NCBI GenBank assembly: GCA_003543115.1
Contig: DPJH01000050.1
Location: 11,999-17,431, forward strand
Length of the DNA stretch: 5,433 nucleotides
Reading direction: 5' to 3'
Origin: Candidatus Moraniibacteriota bacterium
GTDB lineage: Bacteria > Patescibacteriota > Minisyncoccia > Moranbacterales > UBA2206
The translations under genes and the position numbers were made by a program. Position 1 is the first letter of the stretch. Every line of letters begins with the position of its first letter. Below the pieces are notes generated by a model. It was not told the DNA's origin. It searched no databases and saw only the letters and a list, made by a program, of their open reading frames with translations. This document shows, one piece after another, positions 1 to 5,433 of the stretch.

Positions 1-936
1 ACCGTCATCCGTTTGGGTGACCGCTGGAGCGTCTACTGGAAGAGCTATCGCTATTACAAGAAGAATCTGGCTGGTTGGGCGGATCTGGTCATTGATGAGG
101 TGAACACTGTGCCGTTTTTTGCCAAATATTATGCCAGAGAAAAAAACATCCTCTTTGTCCATCAGCTATGCAGGGAGATCTGGTTCCATCAGATGTTTTT
201 CCCTTTGAATCTCATTGGCTATTTGGCAGAGCCGTTCTATCTTTGGATGCTCCGGGACAGGGAGACGGTCACGGTTTCCGAGAGTTCTAAAAAAGATCTG
301 ATGAGGTTCGGCTTCCAAGAAGAAAAGATCCGCATCATCAGCGAAGGCATTGAAATCCAACCGGTTTCGGATTTGGAGCAGATTGAAAAATTTCCAGAGC
401 CGACGATTTTGAGCCTGGGAGCGGTGCGGCCTATGAAAAGAACGGATCACATCGTCAGGGCTTTTGAACTGGCCAAGCAAAAAATTCCTGAATTACAATT
501 GATTATTGCCGGAAGCATGGGAGGGGAATATGGTCAAAAAGTTTTGCAGATGGCAGAAGCTTCACCCTACAAAGACTCTATCCGATGCCTGGGAAGAGTC
601 GCTCCGGAGAAAAAATTTGAGCTGATGCGAAAATCGCAACTTCTATGCGCGGCGGCAGTCAAAGAAGGCTGGGGGCTGATTGTCACAGAGGCCAATTCGC
701 AAGGAACACCGGCCGTTGCTTATGATGTTGATGGCCTTCGAGATAGCGTGAAAAATAACGTTACGGGGCTTATTTGCGAGAAAAACAGCCCGGAAGGCAT
801 GAGCCGAAAGATCCAAGAAGCCTTGCAAAATCGTGAAAAATATGCTACTATGAGATATTCCGCTTGGAGATGGAGCCACGAAATCACCTTTGAAAAAAGC
901 TATGGAGATTTTAAGAAGATATTAAATATATTATGA
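1..936 (+). CDS. GT4-family glycosyltransferase, 5' end cut by window
   Basis: Predicted cytoplasmic retaining glycosyltransferase of the GT-B fold, moving a sugar from a nucleotide donor onto a glycan or lipid-linked acceptor. The frame is open from base 1. A TTG at 13 is only an internal codon, because the residues before it continue smoothly and a GT4 protein normally has roughly 70 more N-terminal residues. Counting from that TTG, the sequence shows the inter-domain region (VHQLCREIW, about 49-57), a TVSESSKKDL segment (87-96), the start of the C-terminal Rossmann domain (ILSLGAVRPMKRTDHI, 132-147), IIAGS (164-168), and the EX7E signature as E218 and E226 in KEGWGLIVTEA, followed by GTPAVAYDVDGLRDSV. 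These are the nucleotide-sugar-binding residues of GT4. Its TGA stop overlaps the next start as ATGA, implying translational coupling. Its G+C is clearly higher than that of the genes downstream. Donor and acceptor sugars cannot be predicted. Confidence 0.93.
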   Translation, partial: TVIRLGDRWSVYWKSYRYYKKNLAGWADLVIDEVNTVPFFAKYYAREKNILFVHQLCREIWFHQMFFPLNLIGYLAEPFYLWMLRDRETVTVSESSKKDLMRFGFQEEKIRIISEGIEIQPVSDLEQIEKFPEPTILSLGAVRPMKRTDHIVRAFELAKQKIPELQLIIAGSMGGEYGQKVLQMAEASPYKDSIRCLGRVAPEKKFELMRKSQLLCAAAVKEGWGLIVTEANSQGTPAVAYDVDGLRDSVKNNVTGLICEKNSPEGMSRKIQEALQNREKYATMRYSAWRWSHEITFEKSYGDFKKILNIL

Positions 937-1586
937 CAACATATCAAAAGCAAGTTGATAAAAACGCCTACAATACTGGTAAGTATGAAACCATAGAAAG
1001 ATTTTCCAGCTATTTTCATCAACAAAGAATTTTAGGAGAATTGATCAGTAAATTATCTGAAAAAAAAGAAACGATAAGTATTCTTGAAATTGGAACGGGA
1101 TCTGCTTTTTTGAAAAATTATATATGCATCAATTATCCGAATGTTCAATATAAAACTCTTGATTTTGCAGATGATTTGAAGCCGGATTATCTTTGCAGCA
1201 TGACGGAAATCGATAGCGTTGTTAAGGAAAAATTTGATATTGTATGCGCTTTCCAAGTGTTGGAGCATGTTCAATATGCCGATGCAATGGCTACGATTTC
1301 AAAGATTGGAAACATAACGGATAACTTGATCATATCTTTGCCTTATGTAAGGCTGTATTTTTCTTTGAGGTTGAAAATTTCAGCTCTGCGGGCATTAAAT
1401 TTTTTATTGTCATTGCCGTTTCCCATGAAGCATAAATTCGATGGACAGCATTATTGGGAATTGGGAACAAAAGGATATCCATTGGATGGATTTAGGAAGA
1501 ATGCAGGCAAGGAATTTAATTTAGTTGATGAATTTAGCGATAATTTAAATCCTTGGCATAGATTTTTTGTATTAAGTAAGAGATAG
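933..1586 (+). CDS. Class I SAM-dependent methyltransferase
   Basis: Predicted cytoplasmic methyltransferase of 217 residues, probably acting on a sugar or glycan intermediate given its neighbours. Motif I is LEIGTGSAF (51-59), the SAM-binding glycine loop. D77 in TLDFA fits the acidic ribose-binding position at the end of strand 2. FDIVCAFQVLEHV (101-113) is the motif IV/post-II block, with the LEH signature of the Methyltransf_11/23 type. The C-terminal half contains HKFDGQHYWELGTKGYPL (167-184) and NPWHRFFVL (206-214). I recall this pair from a methyltransferase group common in polysaccharide clusters, though I could not search. The ATG lies inside the ATGA overlap with the glycosyltransferase upstream. 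No strong Shine-Dalgarno is visible (only AAGAAG about 14 nt upstream), so coupled re-initiation is likely. Sampled G+C is about 30-40%, the first AT-rich gene of the cassette. Target atom and sugar are unknown. Confidence 0.9.
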   Translation: MTTYQKQVDKNAYNTGKYETIERFSSYFHQQRILGELISKLSEKKETISILEIGTGSAFLKNYICINYPNVQYKTLDFADDLKPDYLCSMTEIDSVVKEKFDIVCAFQVLEHVQYADAMATISKIGNITDNLIISLPYVRLYFSLRLKISALRALNFLLSLPFPMKHKFDGQHYWELGTKGYPLDGFRKNAGKEFNLVDEFSDNLNPWHRFFVLSKR

Positions 1587-1591
1587 ATAAT

Positions 1592-2506
1592 ATGAGAAAA
1601 TATACCTATTCGATAATTATTTGCGCTTATAACGAGGAGAAGAATATTGGATTATTGTTGCAAGATATTATTGATCAGAAGATTAATAATAATTTTATAT
1701 TGGAAAATATAAAAGTAGTTTCTGATGGGTCTACAGATAGAACTAATGAAATCGTTGAGAGATTTATGAGGAAGGACAATAAAATAAAATTGATGATTAA
1801 TCAGGAAAGACTAGGAAAGGCGAAATCCTTTAATGTCGGAAAAAAAGAAATAAAAAGCGATTTTTTGATTTCATTAGATGCGGATATTATACTTGAAAAT
1901 GAGAGGACTTTGGAAAGTTTATTAGACATAAAAAATTATAATGATATTGGCTTGATAGGTGGTCAACCTAGTCCTATAAATGAGACAAATAAAAATGTTG
2001 CAATATTAGCAAGTTTATTTAGTTATAACATCGTGTATAAAATAAAAAAACAAATTAGAAATGGAAATAATTTTTTTAGTTCTCATGGAAGGATATTAGC
2101 ATTAAGTAAAAATCTTTACGAAAAAATTGAAATTCCCGATTTGCCAGGTACGGATCAATTTATGTATTTTTTCTGTCTTAAGAACAATTTAAAGTTTGTT
2201 TATCAAGAAAGTGCCAAAGTTTTTTATAAAGTTCCAAATAAGATAAGAGATTATATAAAACAAAATACTAGATTTAGAGCGGCTGAGAATTTGATGAGGA
2301 AGTTATTTGGGGAAAATTTTGTAAATACTGAAATATCAATTCCATTTAGTGTTAAATTAAAATCTATTGGTATAACGTCTATTAGACATCCAATACAGTT
2401 TTTATCTTGGAAAATATTATATTTATTCGGAAAATGTAAATATAATCTTTTCTCTGAAAGCGGTAAGAGTTCAGGTAAATGGGAAATATCTAAATCTACT
2501 AAGTAA
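1592..2506 (+). CDS. GT2-family glycosyltransferase
   Basis: Predicted inverting GT-A-fold glycosyltransferase of 304 residues, using a nucleotide-sugar donor at the cytoplasmic face. The N-terminal nucleotide-binding part has CAYNEE (11-16) and VVSDGSTD (42-49). The metal-binding DxD is D96-A-D98 in SLDAD. Acceptor-side elements follow: SSHGRILAL (163-171), PGTDQF (185-190, D188 at the usual catalytic-base position) and QNTRF (224-228), which resembles the Q(Q/R)xxRW motif of larger GT2 enzymes with F in place of W. No clear membrane span is present. The C-terminal stretch of about 250-285 is rich in hydrophobic and basic residues and could bind the membrane surface. The ATG lies 5 nt after the preceding stop, preceded by a weak AAGTAAGAG purine stretch. 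Sampled G+C is about 23-32% and arginine is mostly AGA/AGG, unlike the first gene. Specificity is not predictable. Confidence 0.92.
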   Translation: MRKYTYSIIICAYNEEKNIGLLLQDIIDQKINNNFILENIKVVSDGSTDRTNEIVERFMRKDNKIKLMINQERLGKAKSFNVGKKEIKSDFLISLDADIILENERTLESLLDIKNYNDIGLIGGQPSPINETNKNVAILASLFSYNIVYKIKKQIRNGNNFFSSHGRILALSKNLYEKIEIPDLPGTDQFMYFFCLKNNLKFVYQESAKVFYKVPNKIRDYIKQNTRFRAAENLMRKLFGENFVNTEISIPFSVKLKSIGITSIRHPIQFLSWKILYLFGKCKYNLFSESGKSSGKWEISKSTK

Positions 2507-2550
2507 ATATCAGTAAGATAAGGAATAGTCTTGTCGCTAAACTTTATATA

Positions 2551-3327
2551 ATGCGATTAGATATATTACATATTATTTTTAAAAATAAAATTATGGAAAA
2601 TATTCAAAAAAATCATTTTAATTCACGTGCAGACTATTCAAAAAGAGGTGACTTTGATAATGATCCGAGAATTAAGCTCATGCTTAAAAATCTTAGTCAT
2701 ATGCTAAAAAACAACCCAAGTGCTAAGGTTTTAGATGTAGGCGTTGCAGATGGATATATTTACAGAAATATTACTAGCAAGTATAAAATTTTTGGTGTGG
2801 ATATAGCAGAAGAATTTGTTAAAAGTGCAAAGGCAAATGGCGTTGAAGCTAGTGTTTGTGACTTAGAAAAAGAGAGATTGCCATTTAAGGATAATTATTT
2901 TGATGTTGTTGTTACAGGAGAAACGATAGAGCATATTGTTAATTCAGATTTTCTACTTTCAGAAATTAATAGAGTTTTAAAAGTAAATGGTAAATTGATT
3001 CTTTCTTATCCGAACATAAATACCCCTCTAGGTATTATTATGATGCTATTTTTTGATATTCCTCCAATGTATGCAGCTAGATTCAGAGCTTCTCATGTCA
3101 GAGACTGGACAAAGAAAACAATTAAGGTTGCCTTAAGATCCTTTGGATTTGATATTAGTAAGATTATCGGTTCTGGTTTCTATTTTCCTGGCTTAGGTTT
3201 TTTTAGAATATTTAATTTAAGTAATTTTTTGCCTAGATTTTCTTATTCTGCAGTTGTGATTGCAACCAAAAAAGATGATGTCAAATATGACCAAAATAAG
3301 GTTACGGTAAATAACTTATGTCTATAA
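2551..3327 (+). CDS. Class I SAM-dependent methyltransferase (Methyltransf_11 type)
   Basis: Second predicted methyltransferase of the cluster, 258 residues from the longest start, cytoplasmic. Motif I is VLDVGVADG (60-68). GVDIAEEFV (82-90) supplies the acidic D84 that should bind the SAM ribose. CDLEKERLPFKDNYFDVVVT (103-122) followed by ETIEHI (124-129) forms motif IV and the EH signature, and INRVLKVNGKLILSYPN (139-155) is motif VI. This ordering matches Methyltransf_11. It shares only the fold motifs with the methyltransferase at 933-1586, so it is not a recent duplicate. The start is uncertain: neither ATG 2551 nor ATG 2593 (Met15) has a good ribosome site. The first 14 residues look dispensable, and Met15 would begin the protein in a typical family manner, so 2593 may be the true start. 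The gene overlaps the next by 10 bp. The substrate is presumably a glycan or sugar (inference from context). Confidence 0.9.
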   Translation: MRLDILHIIFKNKIMENIQKNHFNSRADYSKRGDFDNDPRIKLMLKNLSHMLKNNPSAKVLDVGVADGYIYRNITSKYKIFGVDIAEEFVKSAKANGVEASVCDLEKERLPFKDNYFDVVVTGETIEHIVNSDFLLSEINRVLKVNGKLILSYPNINTPLGIIMMLFFDIPPMYAARFRASHVRDWTKKTIKVALRSFGFDISKIIGSGFYFPGLGFFRIFNLSNFLPRFSYSAVVIATKKDDVKYDQNKVTVNNLCL

Positions 3328-5261
3328 TTTTTTCAAATAAATATTTCTTAAGAATAGTATGTCTGATCTTGGCGGTTAAGGTTTTATTGTTATTTTGGTC
3401 TTCCCATCCATTTGATTTTTGGGCCTTTGTTAATCAATTTCAGCGAGATTCTTTATATGGATGGAGTTTTTTTGATGGATGGAATAAAGGAAACTTATTG
3501 TATGTTATTTGGTATCCAATGTATGGGGTATATCTTAAAAGCATGGAAATCTTTTCTCTTAATTTTGACTCGGTCTTATTGCTTCATTTTTTCTTTAAAA
3601 TACCATTCTTATTTATTGATTTATTGACAGGCTTTCTGATTTTTAAATCAATTTTTATTTTATCAAATGATTATATCAAAGCTAGGGCTGGTTTTTTAGT
3701 TTGGTTTATAAATCCATTAATTTTTCTTGTTTACGGTGTACATGGACATTATGAAATCATAACTTCTTTTGGGTTATCTCTAGTTATATTCGGACTATTA
3801 AGAAGAAAAGCCTGGTTGGTTGGGGTAGGCCTTGTTATTGGGTTCGTAGTAAAATATTTTATTGTGATTTTTTGCCCATTTATAATGTTGTATTTTGTGA
3901 GTAGGAGAGAATATAAACATATGGCGGTCATGACCTTTGTTTTTGTTTTAGGTGTCACTGTTTCATACGTTCACTTATTAAATGATCCTGCCCTAATAGG
4001 GCAGACATTTAATTCTATTGTTAAACTTTCTCAAGCTCACTCTTCTAGTGTTGTAAATGAGGTAAATATTAAACCACTAAGCATTGCATCATCAATAAAT
4101 TATATATTTAATCCAAATGATCCTATCACAAATATAAACAATACCTCAGTTTTTAATTTAGCAACAAAGGGTGGTATAATATTTATTTTAACAATATGGG
4201 TATTACATATATGCTGGAGATTTTATAGTATTATTTATAAAAAAAATAAATATAATTTGAATTTAGTAATTATTGATATTTTTGCATCAATATTGTATTT
4301 TTTATTATTCATGACAAATTTTCAAAAGCATTATTTAGCTTGGATAATACCTTTTTTGATAATATTTTTTTACAAGAAACTTGCTTGGGGTTGGATTTTC
4401 ATAACAATCACAGTTACGGGATTTATGTACGCATTCAAAAGTGAATATGGCCCAAGGACATTCTTCCTAGATGTATTTTATTTGAAAGATCCTACATCCT
4501 TAAACAACGTATCGATGAGAAGTATGTACATGTTTGGATTTATAATAATTTTAATGATTATTTTTTCATTATTCTTATTAATAATTGATAAAAAAAATAG
4601 AATCAAGGATACTGGCAATCACATTCTGGTATTTTATTGCTCTTTTGTTTCTATTTGTTGGTTTTTTTTGATTCTTATAAATACTCAGATAATTTGGAAT
4701 TATTATTTAAAAGAAGATAAACCAATGTATTTAGCTTATACGAATGGAGTATTGCATAGGGGTATCATGTATGGAAATTTTGAAGTTAGTAAGGCATTAG
4801 ATAATGAGATAATTTTTAAGCAAAATAGTAAAAACAACATATTAATACTCAATAAGCTGGAGAATATTTCAGGTGATTATTACAATGCCTATATTATTAT
4901 TAAAAATATAAATAAGACTGATGACATAAGAGAAGTCTTGAAAAGTTCATTCTTAAATGAAAAATGTGAAATGCTTAATTACAAAGATAATATAAAAAAT
5001 TATAATGATAGATTGGACTATTCTGGATTTGAAATAAGCACAAGTTGTTTGAATAATTATGAGAATAAACTTGTTTTAAAAAATACCGGGGAAATAAAAA
5101 AGTCTGATATTGAACTTTTTATATCAAATAAAAAGGTAGATTTTTTGTATAATAAAAAATTATCCAGATTTATCATGGCTCAGGCTACAGTAGGCTTGTT
5201 AATGATATTTATAGCAATATATATAGCATTTGTTGTAATTAAGAGGATGTTGCGCAATTAA
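3318..5261 (+). CDS. GT-C-like integral membrane glycosyltransferase with extra C-terminal domain
   Basis: Predicted polytopic membrane protein of 647 residues. Hydrophobic spans by eye: about 9-27, 85-113 (perhaps two), 125-141, 147-161, 165-192, 201-219, 283-306, 313-332, 338-352, 355-372, 402-424, 435-459 and 619-640. The first span is followed by HPFDFWAFVNQFQ (30-42), where D33 fits the acidic residue in the first outer loop of GT-C enzymes such as PIG-M-type mannosyltransferases. FKIPFLFIDLLTGFLIF (93-109), INPLIFLVYGVHGHYEIIT (131-149) and NFQKHYLAWIIPFL (334-347) match, from memory, recurring patterns in bacterial and archaeal GT-C proteins that use polyprenyl-phosphate sugars. Likely role: adding a sugar on the outer membrane face. 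Residues about 460-618 form a hydrophilic domain of unknown function, with C550 and C577, before a final anchor and a basic tail (KRMLRN). The ATG overlaps the upstream gene by 10 bp. The stop is a tandem TAA TAG. A polymerase-like role cannot be excluded. Confidence 0.82.
   Translation: MSIIFSNKYFLRIVCLILAVKVLLLFWSSHPFDFWAFVNQFQRDSLYGWSFFDGWNKGNLLYVIWYPMYGVYLKSMEIFSLNFDSVLLLHFFFKIPFLFIDLLTGFLIFKSIFILSNDYIKARAGFLVWFINPLIFLVYGVHGHYEIITSFGLSLVIFGLLRRKAWLVGVGLVIGFVVKYFIVIFCPFIMLYFVSRREYKHMAVMTFVFVLGVTVSYVHLLNDPALIGQTFNSIVKLSQAHSSSVVNEVNIKPLSIASSINYIFNPNDPITNINNTSVFNLATKGGIIFILTIWVLHICWRFYSIIYKKNKYNLNLVIIDIFASILYFLLFMTNFQKHYLAWIIPFLIIFFYKKLAWGWIFITITVTGFMYAFKSEYGPRTFFLDVFYLKDPTSLNNVSMRSMYMFGFIIILMIIFSLFLLIIDKKNRIKDTGNHILVFYCSFVSICWFFLILINTQIIWNYYLKEDKPMYLAYTNGVLHRGIMYGNFEVSKALDNEIIFKQNSKNNILILNKLENISGDYYNAYIIIKNINKTDDIREVLKSSFLNEKCEMLNYKDNIKNYNDRLDYSGFEISTSCLNNYENKLVLKNTGEIKKSDIELFISNKKVDFLYNKKLSRFIMAQATVGLLMIFIAIYIAFVVIKRMLRN
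3988..4004. repeat. Perfect 7-bp inverted repeat with 3-nt loop inside the membrane-protein gene
   Basis: CTGCCCT, loop AAT, AGGGCAG. The stem is G+C-rich in an otherwise very AT-rich gene. It encodes part of the DPALIGQ segment (residues about 223-229), a loop after a predicted membrane span. No T-run follows it (ACATTTAATTC), so it is not a normal intrinsic terminator. It may be coincidence imposed by coding. Confidence 0.6.
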
Positions 5262-5300
5262 TAGATTTAGCTTTGTATATTTGAAATAAAAAAATGTATT
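5262..5300. other. Short AT-rich spacer without terminator
   Basis: This spacer between the membrane-protein stop and the GC-richer fragment holds an immediate second in-frame stop (TAG 5262-5264) and a 7-A run (5288-5294). No G+C-rich hairpin or promoter pair is visible. It contains the place where base composition changes and is the likely position of the cassette's right junction. Confidence 0.5.
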
Positions 5301-5433
5301 CAGAATCCTGACGGTTCCTATGACATGGAAATGACTATAGAATTTTTCCCGCAACGCTGGTTCTATCTCGGCCTTCTCATCTCCAGCACCACCTTGCTAG
5401 GATGCATCAGTTATCTCGGCTATGGATTTGTGA
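5301..5433 (+). pseudogene. 5'-truncated C-terminal fragment of a large membrane protein (also cut by window)
   Basis: One frame is open from 5271 to the right edge and looks coding from about 5301. It starts NPDGSYDMEMTIEFFPQRWF and continues with a hydrophobic stretch (YLGLLISSTTLLGCISYLGY). I recall this arrangement, an NPDGSY turn, a short strand, PQR-W/L-FY and a membrane helix, from the C-terminal ends of large YfhO-like polysaccharide-cluster membrane proteins. That is memory, not a search. G+C is about 50% here against about 30% immediately upstream. No plausible start precedes the NPDGSY part: the nearest upstream in-frame stop is TAG 5268-5270, and the frame between is AT-rich. In-frame ATGs at 5325 and 5331 lie inside the conserved-looking segment and lack a ribosome site. 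It therefore appears to be a gene remnant whose front was lost at a recombination junction. The alternative is a short intact gene starting at 5325. Confidence 0.5.

Larger units (their letters stand above)
937..5300. other. AT-rich glycan-assembly cassette (compositional island)
   Basis: Hand counts on 60-base lines give about 42-53% G+C in the first gene, 30-40% at 961-1440, 23-32% in the GT2 gene, and 52% at 5341-5400. The left change falls at the end of the first gene (A+T rises sharply after about 905). The right change falls near 5300, just after the tandem stop of the membrane protein. Such islands are usual for exchangeable sugar-assembly genes acquired from a different source. No transposase, integrase or clear direct repeats flank it. 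Confidence 0.6.

Noticed and set aside
13..15. TTG at 13 as the start of the GT4 gene.
   Set aside because: The frame is open to base 1 with sensible residues before it, and most of the N-terminal domain expected in GT4 enzymes would be missing. The gene is cut by the window edge.
166..480. Open frame of about 104 codons on the minus strand opposite the GT4 gene.
   Set aside because: It lies wholly antisense to a gene with clear GT4 motifs, shows no recognisable domain and has no ribosome site.
643..1274. Minus-strand open frames at 643-879 and 1053-1274.
   Set aside because: Both are antisense to well-supported genes and their translations resemble frame shadows with no motif.
933..3327. 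The two methyltransferases as products of a recent tandem duplication.
   Set aside because: They share only fold-level motifs. Their N- and C-terminal regions and lengths differ and no long nucleotide match is visible.
3412..3958. Short open frames at 3412-3627 (+) and 3749-3958 (-) within the membrane-protein gene.
   Set aside because: They are alternative frames of the AT-rich GT-C-like gene, which has the coherent membrane spans and family-like motifs.
3988..4004. Intrinsic terminator at the GC-rich hairpin.
   Set aside because: No T-tract follows the stem and it lies in the middle of a 647-codon gene that continues uninterrupted.
932..5325. The heptamer TATGACA occurs at both island edges (932-938 and 5319-5325), like a target-site duplication.
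   Set aside because: Seven bases shared between two regions of about 40 bases is expected by chance fairly often. The left copy is part of the ATGA overlap, and no transposase or terminal inverted repeats accompany it.

Overview
The window is a stretch of a bacterial surface-glycan (O-antigen, capsule or glycolipid type) biosynthesis cluster. All genes are on the + strand and tightly packed. In order they are: a GT4 glycosyltransferase cut by the left edge (1-936), a SAM-dependent methyltransferase (933-1586), a GT2 glycosyltransferase (1592-2506), a second, different methyltransferase (2551-3327), a large multi-membrane-span protein resembling GT-C glycosyltransferases (3318-5261), and a fragment that reads like the C-terminal end of another membrane protein (about 5301 to the right edge). 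Overlaps of 4 bp (933-936) and 10 bp (3318-3327) and a 5-bp gap (1587-1591) suggest one transcription unit. The only sizeable internal gap is 2507-2550. I see no RNA genes, CRISPR array, IS element or convincing terminator.

Base composition splits the window into three parts. The GT4 gene is close to half G+C in the lines I counted (about 42-53%). From its stop codon to about 5300 the DNA is much poorer in G+C (about 30-40% in the first methyltransferase, about 23-32% in sampled lines of the GT2 and GT-C genes). After about 5300 it jumps back to about 50%. This is what one expects of an exchangeable AT-rich sugar-assembly cassette placed in a genome of moderate G+C. The right edge of the cassette appears to have removed the front of the gene it joined.

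Proposed joint role (inference): the GT4 and GT2 enzymes add sugars from nucleotide donors to a lipid-linked glycan on the cytoplasmic side, the two methyltransferases decorate or cap sugars, and the GT-C-like protein adds a residue from a polyprenyl-phosphate-sugar donor on the outer face. No flippase, polymerase or nucleotide-sugar synthesis gene lies in the window, so polymer type and sugar identity cannot be read from it.

The organism is a bacterium using TGA as a stop codon (the GT4 gene ends in TGA). The style of the GT4 and of the right-edge fragment reminds me of Patescibacteria (CPR) or similar uncultured lineages, but that is recollection and low confidence. No entirely new system is evident. 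The most notable points are the compositional island with a scar-like right junction, and the extra C-terminal module of the GT-C-like protein.
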